Part shown: positions 1 to 7,662 of the stretch, in pieces
How the letters are laid out: each line of letters opens with the position of its first letter
How positions within the stretch are numbered: the stretch's first letter is position 1
Assembly (NCBI GenBank): GCA_947258645.1
Contig: CAMYJL010000002.1
Location: forward strand, 1 to 38,192
Source: an uncultured Nitrospinota bacterium
Lineage (GTDB): Bacteria > UBA8248
DNA length: 38,192 bases
Direction of reading: 5' to 3'
Position numbers and translations under genes: made by a program
The notes under the pieces: model-generated
Told to the model about the DNA's origin: nothing
The model's input: the letters and a program-made list of their open reading frames with translations, nothing else
The model's database searches: none

Positions 1-793
1 CCGGAGTTCCAGGAAGCGGTGGCCCGGGTCGTGGGTGCGAGCCGAGACCCCCTGCCTCCCGAGGCCGCCCCTCGCTTGGAGGCGTTGGCGGCAGACGGCG
101 CCCTGGCCATCCCGGAAGCCTGCCGGCTCCTCCCCGAGCTGACTGCGATCACGTCGGTCAGCAGTTCGGGATCGGCCCCCGCGGCGACGCCGAGTGCCAT
201 CGCCTCGGCCAGGGCGGCGAGATTCACGTGGGAGAGCATGTTGTTCACCACCTTGAAGAGCATGCCCATGCCGGGGCCGCCGCAGTGAAAGATATTTTTC
301 CCGAAAGGCTCGAGGACGGGCCGCAGACGCTCGAAGCCCGCCGCGCTCCCGCCCACCATGAGCGTCAGCGTTCCCGCCTCCGCTCCCCCCACTCCGCCGC
401 TCACGGCCGCATCCATCAGCTCCGCTCCACGCGCCGCGGCGGCGGGCGCGAGCTCGCGAATGAGCGAGGGCGAGACCGTACTGGCCTCGGCGACGATGGC
501 GCCTTCCGGGATCGCTTCGAAAATGCCGCCCTCCCCGGTCATCACCTCGCGGGAGATCGCGGGGTGCGGCAGGGAGGTGAAAACCACCTCGGCCCCCGAG
601 GCGGCCTCGCCGGGACTCCCGCAGGGCGCGCCGCCGAAGGGCTTCATGGCCGACACCGCCTCCTCGCGGATGTCGTAAACCCCCACCGCGTGACCGCTCT
701 CCAGAAGGTGGCGGCAGATGTTGCTTCCCATTCGGCCGAGGCCGACGAAGCCTTGTTTCCCATTCGGCCGAGACCGACGAACCCGATATTCAA
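1..793 (-). pseudogene. 3-hydroxyisobutyrate dehydrogenase-like protein, frame-broken, 3' part off the window
   Basis: Member of the NAD-binding 6-phosphogluconate/3-hydroxyisobutyrate dehydrogenase family. The reading frame that covers about 3-752 shows the Rossmann motif GFVGLGRMGSN, the substrate loop EASTVSPS, the DAAVSGGVGGAEAG segment and the catalytic-lysine motif FKVVNNM. The likely start is TTG at 793, with a GGGGGGAA ribosome site about 8 nt upstream, and it encodes LNIGFVGLGRMG. That start lies in a different frame: a 25-nt unit (757-781) is repeated at 725-749 with a 32-nt offset, which shifts the frame and repeats the nucleotide-binding loop. No start codon opens the main frame before the Rossmann motif. 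Beyond SSGRS (about position 150 leftward) the sequence no longer resembles the family's C-terminal domain. I infer a decayed gene. A sequencing or assembly error could account for one lesion but less easily for both. Confidence 0.62.
725..781. repeat. Short tandem duplication that shifts the reading frame
   Basis: A 25-nt unit occurs at 725-749 and at 757-781, differing at one base (g versus a). The offset of 32 nt is not a multiple of three. Read on the minus strand, each copy encodes FVGLGRMG, but in a different frame, so the N-terminal nucleotide-binding loop of the dehydrogenase is duplicated and put out of frame. Confidence 0.8.
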
Positions 794-990
794 GACGAGT
801 TTCCCCCCTGCGTGAAATTCATGCCGGATGAGCCGGAGTCACTGGTTTGCACTGTGAGAAAGAGTTTAGCAGACAACAAAAGAGGACGGCACGGAAGGCG
901 GCGGCGGAGCGGATGAGGCCCGGACGCGAGTCCGGCCACCGTCAGGCGAGCGCCCCCGTTCCCCTTACCACGAAAACCCGCGCGGCCTCT

Positions 991-1131
991 CTAGGCACCC
1001 CGGCCCGGCCCCAGGAACAGCCAGCGGTGGTCCTTTTCCGGGTTCCGGGCCTCCCGGCCCCACGGGAAGAGAAGAAAGGCCGCGAAGAAGACAACAACGG
1101 CCGCAGCTACGATAACCATCGCCCAAAACAT
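991..1131 (-). CDS. Small single-span membrane protein (46 aa)
   Basis: A short frame beginning MFWAMVIVAAAVVVFFAA. Residues 2-22 form one strongly hydrophobic helix, followed by a basic/acidic tail (WGREARNPEKDHRW) and a Gly/Pro-rich end. The start is well supported: AAGGAGG lies about 7 nt before the ATG. The positive charge sits after the helix, which suggests a cytoplasmic C-terminus. It stands alone on the minus strand between the broken dehydrogenase and a fragment of the same gene family, so it may be a relic of a transferred block or an independent small gene. I recognise no family; the size and layout resemble many uncharacterised one-helix proteins. Confidence 0.5.
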   Translation of the reverse strand: MFWAMVIVAAAVVVFFAAFLLFPWGREARNPEKDHRWLFLGPGRGA

Positions 1132-1458
1132 GGCGCCCCCTCCTTCTTTTCAATGTAGGTCCTGCACGGCCACCCGGCATCAGCGGGTATCCCTCCCGGG
1201 GCCACTGCAGGGTTTGCCGCCGAAGGGCTTCATGGCCGCCATCGCTTCCTTACAGATGTCGTAAACCCCCACCGCGTGACCGCTCTCTAGAAGGTGGCGG
1301 CAGATGTGCCCCCGGCGGCTTTCCTCTTTCTCCCGGGCCGGGTAGATTTTGGGGTGTTCCGCAACCGGCTCCATCCCCGCGCAAAGACGCGTCCGCTCCT
1401 GATGGGCCGCTTCTTTCAGGTTGCGATAAATCCGTTGAACCGATCGGGAGATTAGGAA
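1132..1458 (-). pseudogene. Fragment of a second 3-hydroxyisobutyrate dehydrogenase-like gene
   Basis: There is no intact gene between the small membrane protein and the MmgE/PrpD gene. On the minus strand 1216-1307 encodes ICRHLLESGHAVGVYDI and then AMAAMKPFGG, almost the same as ICRHLLESGHAVGVYDIREE and AMKPFGG in the dehydrogenase at 1-793. At DNA level 1216-1307 aligns without gaps to 630-721; I count 7 mismatches in 92 positions. The frame begins with unrelated sequence, lacks the glycine-rich loop and stops at 1180. It is therefore a remnant and not a functional gene. The rest of the interval (1308-1458) holds the upstream region of the plus-strand gene; I could not resolve a promoter there. 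Confidence 0.6.
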
Positions 1459-2847
1459 ATGAGCCTCATCGACGCCCTGGCAAAAGCCGCCTGCGAATTC
1501 GACTACGAAAAATTGTCCCCCGAAATCGTGGAGACCGCCAAGCTTCGCGTACTCGACGGGGTCGGCGTCGGACTCCACGGCTCGACGCTCCGTCCCCTGT
1601 TCGATCCGATGATCAAAATCTTCCACGGTTGGGGCGGAGAGGGAACCGCCTCGGTCTTCGGGGAGCCGGGCGGATTCGCCCCCCGGTATGCGGCCGCCAT
1701 CAACAGCGTCATCATCACCGCCTCCGCGTTTCAGGAAACCCACCGCTCGTCGCTGGCCCATCCGTATTCGCCGGTCATGTCCACCGCGCTCGCCGTGGGG
1801 GAGGAGAAATCCGTGAGCGGCAGGGACTTCCTCCTGGCCCTGGTGGCGGGATACGAGGTCTACCTGCGGGTCGCCACGGCCGTGAACCCTTCGTTCATGC
1901 AAAGGGGGATACAGACCACGGGGGGGGTCGCTCCCTTCGGGGCGGCCGCAGTTTGCGGAAAGCTCTATGGTTTCGATCAGGCGAAGATGAAAGACGCCAT
2001 CGCCCACGCGGCGAACTTCGGGGGCGCGGCGCTCATCGAGGCGCACGGCGCGAAGCCCTACTTTGCCGTCCAGGTGGGCGTCAACGTCGAAAAAGGGATC
2101 CTGGCGGCCCTGCTGGCCAGGGACGGGGTGGTCGGCTGCGACACGAACCTCGAAGGGGGGTCCGTCCACGAAAAGGGATTCCTCCAGGCCCATACCGACA
2201 GCTTCGACACGAAAGTGATCGAGGAAGGATTTGACGGGCGGCTGGGCATCGAGGAGCCCGGCTACAGCTTTTACCTCGTCGCCAGCTTCTCACGCACGCC
2301 CATCGACGCGACGCTCTCCATCGTCCGGGACAACCAAATCGCGGTGGATGACATCCGCTCGATTACCGTGAAGCTGACCAACACCCTGTTTAATTTCACG
2401 CAACGGAAAATTCAGACGGCCGACCAGTCGGCGCGCGAGGCCTACTATTACATCCCGTTCCACCTCGCGCTCGCCTTGCTGAAAGGCGGCGTGGAGGATG
2501 ACATGTACACGGATGAAATCCTGAAATCTCCGGAGGTTCAACAACTGATGGCGAAGGTCGAGGTCACCGCCGATCCGGAGCTGGACGCGGAATTCGCTGA
2601 ATCACAGGCCGTGACGACCGTCATCGTCGAGATCCGGACCCGGGACGGGAAGGAATTTGCAAAAAAGCTCTCCCGCTGGAAGGGCGACCCGGAAAACCCC
2701 GCCACCAAGGAAGAGATTCAGGCGAAGTTCCGCCGGATCACCTCGAAGGTCCTGACGCCATCCGATGCCGAGGACGCGATCGAACTGATCGGGAACCTCG
2801 ATTCGCTCAAGGACATCCGCGAGCTGGGCCGCCTCATCCGCCGATGA
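1459..2847 (+). CDS. MmgE/PrpD family protein
   Basis: A 462-residue member of the MmgE/PrpD fold, the family of 2-methylcitrate dehydratase (PrpD), cis-aconitate decarboxylase and uncharacterised relatives. Seen here: the N-terminal all-helical domain with AKLRVLDGVGVGLHGS, the central HRSSLAHPYSP segment, the SGRDFLLALVAGYEVYLRV helix, the QTTGGVAPFGAAAVCGKLYG stretch (usually HxTGxxGxxGAAAAAAK) and the C-terminal domain ending in KDIRELGRLI. The length matches the family (about 450-480). The ATG follows a weak AGGAA, and the next gene is convergent, so it is probably monocistronic. Many homologues in soil and marine lineages sit beside catabolic genes and have no assigned substrate. No other methylcitrate-cycle gene is present, so I would not call it prpD. 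Confidence 0.88.
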   Translation: MSLIDALAKAACEFDYEKLSPEIVETAKLRVLDGVGVGLHGSTLRPLFDPMIKIFHGWGGEGTASVFGEPGGFAPRYAAAINSVIITASAFQETHRSSLAHPYSPVMSTALAVGEEKSVSGRDFLLALVAGYEVYLRVATAVNPSFMQRGIQTTGGVAPFGAAAVCGKLYGFDQAKMKDAIAHAANFGGAALIEAHGAKPYFAVQVGVNVEKGILAALLARDGVVGCDTNLEGGSVHEKGFLQAHTDSFDTKVIEEGFDGRLGIEEPGYSFYLVASFSRTPIDATLSIVRDNQIAVDDIRSITVKLTNTLFNFTQRKIQTADQSAREAYYYIPFHLALALLKGGVEDDMYTDEILKSPEVQQLMAKVEVTADPELDAEFAESQAVTTVIVEIRTRDGKEFAKKLSRWKGDPENPATKEEIQAKFRRITSKVLTPSDAEDAIELIGNLDSLKDIRELGRLIRR

Positions 2848-2943
2848 GAGCCCGGCGAATTCTCGCGGACGAGACAAGCCGCCGGCATGGGCGGATGCCT
2901 CCCCGGCAGAGAAGGTCAAACCGCCGCACCGCGAATGCTAGGC

Positions 2944-3285
2944 TCATCGTCGGGTACCCGGAACCGCCAACCGGCGTATCGTTTCCCGGACCGCCGTTCC
3001 CGCTTTGACGGCCTGTTCCTGGTGGATCGCCATTCGGCTTTTTCCGTTGACGTCGAAAAATGCGAGAAAGACTTCGTTCTTTTTGTCCAGGCCCAGGGTG
3101 GCGCGGATATTCCCGCCCTCATCCTCCACAATAAATGTCCTGGCCTTGATCGTCTCCGCGGAACCGGCCTTCATGGAAGCCCCCGCGATGACAGCCGATG
3201 CGATCAAGATCACGCCCAGGGAGGCGAATTTACGGAGCCTGCGGTTTTCCTTCTCAAGCCGTTCCAGCCGCTCTTCTGTGGACAT
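2944..3285 (-). CDS. Membrane-anchored protein with a coiled-coil N-terminus
   Basis: A 113-residue protein. Residues 1-19 (MSTEERLERLEKENRRLRK) have heptad-like spacing and should form a short cytoplasmic coiled coil. Residues 20-42 are one hydrophobic span or uncleaved signal anchor. The outside part contains ARTFIVEDEGGNIRATLGLD and FFDVNGKSRMAIH, two copies of a 'VxDxxGxxRAxLGL / LFDxxGKxR' pattern that I have seen in hypothetical proteins of Deltaproteobacteria-like genomes. The ATG follows an AGGGGGA ribosome site. An AT-rich stretch upstream (3330-3360) may carry its promoter but no clear -35/-10 pair stands out. The function is unknown; the repeated pattern suggests a small beta-meander domain. 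Confidence 0.72.
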   Translation of the reverse strand: MSTEERLERLEKENRRLRKFASLGVILIASAVIAGASMKAGSAETIKARTFIVEDEGGNIRATLGLDKKNEVFLAFFDVNGKSRMAIHQEQAVKAGTAVRETIRRLAVPGTRR

Positions 3286-3440
3286 TTTCCATCCCCCTTT
3301 CTCATGGGTATTTTCGGTGATCGGCAGCGTTTCTATATAAATATGGATATAACCATAACAGTCTGGAGCCTCCGGTATTCCCGCTCAAGGCGTCTCAGCC
3401 TTGATGCGCCGAACCGCGACCGCCCGAAGGAGGGCCCAGC

Positions 3441-4847
3441 CTAGGGAGGCGAAAGACCCAGCTCCCGCTCCCTCTGCTTGCCCATCATCCAGACAACGAC
3501 CGAGGTCCCCGAAGCGATAAAGCAAAGAATCCCTGCAAAAACAAAGGGGATGAGGTAAGCCTTCGTCGTATCGAACAGGACGCCTCCCACGACGGGGCCC
3601 ATGATGCCCGCCACGCCATAGGCGGTGAATATCCAGCCATAGTTGATTCCCAGGTTTTTCGCACCGAAGTAATCCGAGGTGGCCGAGGGAAAAAGGGCGA
3701 AGTTTCCGCCAAAGTTCAGGCCCACCCAGGCCGACGCCAGGAAGATGGCGGATACCGAGTTCACGCTCACGAGGAGCATGAAGGCCATCCCCTGCGCCAG
3801 GAACATCATCATCATCGCCCGGGGCCTGTCGATGACATCGCTGACCTTGCCCCAGAAAATGCGGCCGAAGGCGTTGAAAATCGCCAGTATCCCGACGGGC
3901 TCGATAAAACGGCCGAAGCCGCCCATCCACACCGGCGCGAAGGTCTTCCCTCCCAGGATGGAACTCATCATGGGTTTCCACTGGCCGATGGCCATGAGGC
4001 CCGAGGTCGCGCCGAAGATGAAAGTGAGCCACAGCATGCAGGCCAGCGGCGTGTTCAGCATGTCGTCCCATTCGATCTCCCTGGCCGATTCCTTGGAGGC
4101 ATCCGGCGCCTGCCAGCCGGGCGGGCTCCAGCCCGCCGGCGGATTCCGCAGAAGGGAGGCGCCCAGAATCACGGCACCGGCGCAGACGAGCCCGTGCAGG
4201 ACGAAAAAGGTCTTCCAGCCGATCCCGAAGCCGCCGCCTTTCGTGATGCCCAGGGCGATCAGGAGGATTTGCGAAAGCCCGATGGCCTCCTCTCCCCCGG
4301 CGGGCGGGAGCAGCAGGATCGAGGCCGGGCCCGCAAAAAAAAGGGCGCCCGCCCCGAAGCCCGCCACCGACAGGCCCGCGATGAGCCCCTTTTTCTCCGG
4401 ATACCACTTGGTGGCCGCCGCAATGGGGCAAACGTAGGCGAAGCCGATCCCGGCCCCGCCGAGGACGCCGTAGCTCAGGTACAAAATCCACGGATACTCG
4501 CGCTGGACGACAAAGGCGCTCAGGATGAACGATAGGCCCAGCAGAATTCCGCCGATGGTCGCCACCTTGCGCGGGCCGATCCGATCCTGCATCCGGCCCG
4601 CCGGAATCATCACGATGGCAAAAGAAACGAGGGCAAAAGAAAAAGCCCATTGAGTCGTGGCCCTGTCCCAGCCAAACTCGATCTCAAGAGGCTTCACGAA
4701 GACGCTGAACGCATAGACCGTGCCCAGAATGATCTGAACAATGAGTCCGCCCGCAACGACCGACCAGCGACTGTTAAAATTACGACTTTCCAACGGCCCA
4801 TCTCCTCTTTCGAACAAGGAAAAATCCATGGGCCGCCCCATACTCAT
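3441..4847 (-). CDS. MFS transporter, OFA (oxalate:formate antiporter-like) family
   Basis: A 468-residue inner-membrane carrier with about 12 hydrophobic segments. Family marks: the opening WSVVAGGLIVQIILGTVYAF, the TM2-TM3 loop AGRMQDRIGPRKVATIGG (MFS signature GxxxDRxGPRxV), the GAGIGFAYVCPIAAATKWYPEKKG segment typical of OFA proteins, and GLIAGLSVAGFGAGALFF. The second half keeps the usual ASAWVGLNFGGNFALFPSATSDYFG and NYGWIFTAYGVAGIMGP. OFA carriers move small carboxylates, but the substrate cannot be read from sequence. The ATG at 4847 has no clear ribosome site; an in-frame ATG at 4829 (MDFSLFERG) is an alternative start. It is divergent from the SDR gene across 140 bases, and the two could share control. 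Confidence 0.9.
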   Translation of the reverse strand: MSMGRPMDFSLFERGDGPLESRNFNSRWSVVAGGLIVQIILGTVYAFSVFVKPLEIEFGWDRATTQWAFSFALVSFAIVMIPAGRMQDRIGPRKVATIGGILLGLSFILSAFVVQREYPWILYLSYGVLGGAGIGFAYVCPIAAATKWYPEKKGLIAGLSVAGFGAGALFFAGPASILLLPPAGGEEAIGLSQILLIALGITKGGGFGIGWKTFFVLHGLVCAGAVILGASLLRNPPAGWSPPGWQAPDASKESAREIEWDDMLNTPLACMLWLTFIFGATSGLMAIGQWKPMMSSILGGKTFAPVWMGGFGRFIEPVGILAIFNAFGRIFWGKVSDVIDRPRAMMMMFLAQGMAFMLLVSVNSVSAIFLASAWVGLNFGGNFALFPSATSDYFGAKNLGINYGWIFTAYGVAGIMGPVVGGVLFDTTKAYLIPFVFAGILCFIASGTSVVVWMMGKQRERELGLSPP

Positions 4848-4987
4848 AACTTAGACCGCATCCACTTCACGCGCCACCCTTCGGACGGATACACCCCCGG
4901 CCGGCTTTCCAGTCCCCCCCGTTTACAGGTAGGTTTTCGGGTACCGATCATAAAACATCACCCCCACCCGAGGAGGGCCAAACCACC

Positions 4988-5752
4988 ATGCCTGGAACAC
5001 CGGACTATTTTTCGGGAAAAACCATCATCATCACCGGCGCGGCGAGCGGCATTGGCCGGGCGACGGCCCTCATTTTCGCCCGGGAGGGCGCCAACGTTCT
5101 CTGCGCGGACACCAACGAAGAAGGGGCCGTCCGCACCGCGGACGAGGCCAGCGAGGGGGGCGGAAGGGGGGTTTCGGTCATGACCGACGTGACCTCCCGC
5201 GCCAGCATCGAGGAGATGGTGAAAAAAGCGAAGGAAGCCTTCGGGCGCGTCGATTTTCTGTTTAACTCGGCCGGGGCGGCGCTCCGCCGCTCGCCGTTTC
5301 TGGAAATCGACGACGACCTCTGGGACAGGACCTTCGACCTGAACGTCAAGGGCACCTGCTACGCCATGCAGGCCGTCCTGCCCGAGATGCTCGCGGGCGG
5401 CGGGGGCGTCATCGTCAACATGGCGAGCATGTCCCACCGGCGGGGCGGCCCGGGAACCACCGTCCACTACGCCGCCGCCAAGGGGGCGGTCGTCTCGATG
5501 ACGCTGGGCGTCGCGCGCGAGTTCGCCGACCAGGGGATTCGCTGCCTTTCCATCTCGCCCGGCCCGATCGACACGCCGTTTCAGAACATCTCCTCGCCCG
5601 AGCTGCTCCAGTCCTTCAAGGAGGCCATCCCGATGGGCCGCTTCGGGCGCCCCGAGGAGATCGGCGAGATGGTGCTCTTCATGTGCTCGGATGCGTGCGC
5701 GTTCATGACGGCGGACACCGTCTACATCAACGGCGGGGGCGGATTCCGGTAG
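4988..5752 (+). CDS. SDR family NAD(P)-dependent oxidoreductase
   Basis: A classical short-chain dehydrogenase/reductase of 254 residues, the normal size. Cofactor loop TGAASGIG at 16-23, NSAG at 93-96 (usually NNAG), catalytic Ser147 in NMASMS, Tyr161 and Lys165 in YAAAK, and SPGPIDTPF after beta-strand 6. Asp41 at the end of beta-strand 2 (LCADTNEEG) favours NAD over NADP. The C-terminus is VYINGGGGFR. A GAGGAGG ribosome site about 10 nt upstream fixes the ATG. The gene is followed by a strong hairpin at 5772-5800. The substrate cannot be predicted; relatives reduce or oxidise varied alcohols and ketones. Confidence 0.92.
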   Translation: MPGTPDYFSGKTIIITGAASGIGRATALIFAREGANVLCADTNEEGAVRTADEASEGGGRGVSVMTDVTSRASIEEMVKKAKEAFGRVDFLFNSAGAALRRSPFLEIDDDLWDRTFDLNVKGTCYAMQAVLPEMLAGGGGVIVNMASMSHRRGGPGTTVHYAAAKGAVVSMTLGVAREFADQGIRCLSISPGPIDTPFQNISSPELLQSFKEAIPMGRFGRPEEIGEMVLFMCSDACAFMTADTVYINGGGGFR

Positions 5753-5763
5753 AACGGGACGGC

Positions 5764-5804
5764 AAGAAAAAGGGGAGCGGACTGGATCAGCCCGCTCCCC
5801 ACCT
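5764..5804. terminator. Bidirectional intrinsic terminator
   Basis: A perfect 9-bp GC-rich stem (GGGGAGCGG at 5772-5780 with CCGCTCCCC at 5792-5800) around an 11-nt loop. On the minus strand it is followed by CTTTTTCTT, a good T-tract; on the plus strand by a pyrimidine-rich but weaker run. It lies 20 bases after the SDR stop codon and could also stop the histidine operon transcript arriving from the other side. Confidence 0.75.
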
Positions 5805-6263
5805 CTTCTATTCTTCCGGCCCGGGATAATTTCCCGCCGGCCGTTATAGACGGTATTTTCGTCTTTTCAGTTTGTTAGTTTGCCGGCCTTTTCGACTTCC
5901 TCCCCGCCCGGCCAGCATCAGGGTCCGGGGAGGCTGGAAACTCGGCACGGGAGGTGCGGTTCCTTTCCTTCATCTTCCAACCTTTCATGAAATAACTTCC
6001 CTTCATGAAACTGCTCTTCTTGGGGCATCCCGCCCCCTTGCGCTACTCCTCCCGGTTCGTGCCGGGCACACGCCGGTTGAGGCCGGCCTCCATTGGGGGG
6101 TGTCCGAATATCGGAACTTTATATCCCCTATTTGAATAATAATATGGGAACCCCTCGCAAATCCGGCAAGCGCTTTTTCGAAAAAATGAAGAAATAATTT
6201 CAAGGCGGCGGGGGTACACGGCACTCCGAAATAAAGCCGGAGAGAAGGAAATGACGCGCGCCG
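5805..6263. other. Gene-free stretch between convergent genes
   Basis: About 460 bases between the terminator and the 3' end of hisH. Open frames here have no recognisable product, codon pattern or ribosome site. Two palindromes, TTTCATGAAA (5983-5992) and TTCATGAA (6002-6009), have centres 18 bp apart, and a dyad TCCGA-ata-TCGGA occurs at 6103-6115. The stretch 6110-6200 is notably AT-rich compared with its surroundings. Nothing in it can be assigned a function. Confidence 0.5.
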
Positions 6264-6935
6264 TCAGGCGACGGAAGAGGCGCGCTCTTCCTGACAGAGC
6301 GAGGCAAAGCGCCGGAGAATTTCGAGCCCCCGCTTGCCGCTTTTTTCGGGGTGGAACTGGGTGGCAAAGAGGTTGTCGCGGCGGATGCTCGCGATGAAGG
6401 GCACGCCGTAGTCGCAGGTCGCCGCGATCCACGGGCGGCAGGCCTCGGTCACCTCGGCGTAGTAGGAGTGCACGAAGTAGTATTGCTCCCCCTCTCCGAC
6501 GCCGCTCAGCAGCGGCGAGGGCGCGCCCGGCCTGATCCCGTTCCAGCCCATGTGGGGAATCCGGATGGTGTGGGAGCGCCCCTCCTCCCGCACGTCTTCG
6601 GGAAAGCGGAGGATGCGGCCCGGCAAAATCCCCAGCCCCGGCGTCGAGCCGAACTCCTCGCTGGCCTCGAACAGAATCTGAAGCCCGAGGCAGATGCCGA
6701 GATAGGGAATCCCGCGCTCGATCGCCGCGCGGATGGGCTCGATCAGCCCGGTCGCCTGAAGCGCGTTCATGCACTCGGGAAATCCGCCCACGCCGGGGAG
6801 GATGATGCCGGCCGGACTTTCCAGATCGGCGGGGTCATTCGAGAGGACGGAGTCGGCGCCCACCTTCTTCAGGCCGTTTCGCACGCTCCGGACGTTGCCC
6901 ATCCCGTAGTCGATGACGACGATGGCGTCACTCAA
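6264..6935 (-). CDS. hisH: Imidazole glycerol phosphate synthase, glutaminase subunit HisH
   Basis: The class I glutamine amidotransferase subunit that supplies ammonia to HisF for imidazole ring closure in histidine synthesis. 223 residues. It begins IVVIDYGMGNVRSVRNGL, and the catalytic triad is Cys82 in YLGICLGLQ with His195 and Glu197 in QFHPEKSG. The oxyanion segment ILPGVGGFPE is present. The start is TTG, preceded by GGAGAGA at 6 nt and lying 21 bases after the hisB stop. It is the last gene of the operon here: hisF and hisA, its usual followers, are not in the window, so the synthase partner must be encoded elsewhere. Confidence 0.96.
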   Translation of the reverse strand: MSDAIVVIDYGMGNVRSVRNGLKKVGADSVLSNDPADLESPAGIILPGVGGFPECMNALQATGLIEPIRAAIERGIPYLGICLGLQILFEASEEFGSTPGLGILPGRILRFPEDVREEGRSHTIRIPHMGWNGIRPGAPSPLLSGVGEGEQYYFVHSYYAEVTEACRPWIAATCDYGVPFIASIRRDNLFATQFHPEKSGKRGLEILRRFASLCQEERASSVA

Positions 6936-6956
6936 TTTCTCTCTCCGTCCGGATCG

Positions 6957-7559
6957 CTAGAGAACACCTTTCGTGCTGGGCACGCCCGTCTCTCTGGGGT
7001 CGATGGCGGCCGCCGCGCGGAGCGCACGCGCAAAACCCTTGAAGGCCGCCTCGACCATGTGGTGGCTGTTCTCGCCGTAACGCACATCGATGTGCAGGTC
7101 GATTCCGGCCTGCGTCGCCAGCGACCAGAAAAACTCGCGCACAAGCGCGGTGTCGAACTCGCCGATCTGCGCCTCGGGAAACATTCCCCGGAAGACGAGA
7201 TTCCCCCGGCCGCCCGCGTCCATCGTCACATCGACCAGCGCGTCCATCATCGGCAGGCGGAAGCTCGCGTAGCGGGTAATCCCCGCCCGGTCGCCCAGCG
7301 CCTTCGCGATGGTCTGCCCGAGGAGGATGCCCACGTCCTCGACCGTGTGGTGGCCGTCCACCTCGAGGTCGCCCTTCCCCTTGACGGTCAGGTCCACGAG
7401 GCCGTGGCGGGCGATCTGGCCGAGCATGTGGTCGAAAAAGCCGAGACCCGTCCTGATCTGCACCTTACCGCTCCCGTCCAGATCGACGGAGATGGTGAAA
7501 TCCGTCTCCTTCGTCTTCCGGCTGACCTGGGCCTTCCGGCCCGCCCTTTTCGCCGCCAC
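6957..7559 (-). CDS. hisB: Imidazoleglycerol-phosphate dehydratase
   Basis: Converts imidazole glycerol phosphate to imidazole acetol phosphate, step seven of histidine synthesis. The metal-binding His/Glu motifs are [19 protein letters not shown] and [10 protein letters not shown], and the conserved end is [12 protein letters not shown] chose the GTG at 7559 because AAGGAG stands 7 nt before it and the resulting 200 residues match the usual monofunctional HisB length. The frame stays open upstream to ATG codons at 7640, 7622 and 7619, but these lack ribosome sites and would read through a hairpin at 7583-7609. There is no fused histidinol-phosphatase domain, unlike the enterobacterial protein. 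Confidence 0.95.
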   Translation of the reverse strand: MAAKRAGRKAQVSRKTKETDFTISVDLDGSGKVQIRTGLGFFDHMLGQIARHGLVDLTVKGKGDLEVDGHHTVEDVGILLGQTIAKALGDRAGITRYASFRLPMMDALVDVTMDAGGRGNLVFRGMFPEAQIGEFDTALVREFFWSLATQAGIDLHIDVRYGENSHHMVEAAFKGFARALRAAAAIDPRETGVPSTKGVL

Positions 7560-7574
7560 GGCGGTATCTCCTTG

Positions 7575-7609
7575 AAAAAACGAATCTCCAGCCGCACGGG
7601 CTAGAGACT
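7575..7609 (-). terminator. Hairpin plus T-tract between hisD and hisB (attenuator-like)
   Basis: On the minus strand AGTCTCTAGCC (7609-7599) pairs with GGCTGGAGATT (7593-7583) through 11 bp including two G-U pairs and a 5-nt loop. The stem is followed by CG and six T residues (7580-7575). The hisB ribosome site follows at once. This has the form of an intrinsic terminator inside an operon, so it may lower hisB-hisH transcription relative to hisG-hisD or act as an attenuator. Confidence 0.5.
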
Positions 7610-7662
7610 TTCCGGCCATCATTATGTTCGATGACGCCATCCGGCGCCAGAAGTATTCTTTC

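Noticed and set aside
847-1158. Plus-strand frame of about 100 codons in the left intergenic region
   Set aside because: The product is low-complexity and basic, and it runs opposite the better supported small membrane gene.
7560-7640. Upstream ATG starts for hisB
   Set aside because: No ribosome site, they would lengthen HisB beyond its usual size, and the interval folds into a terminator-like hairpin.
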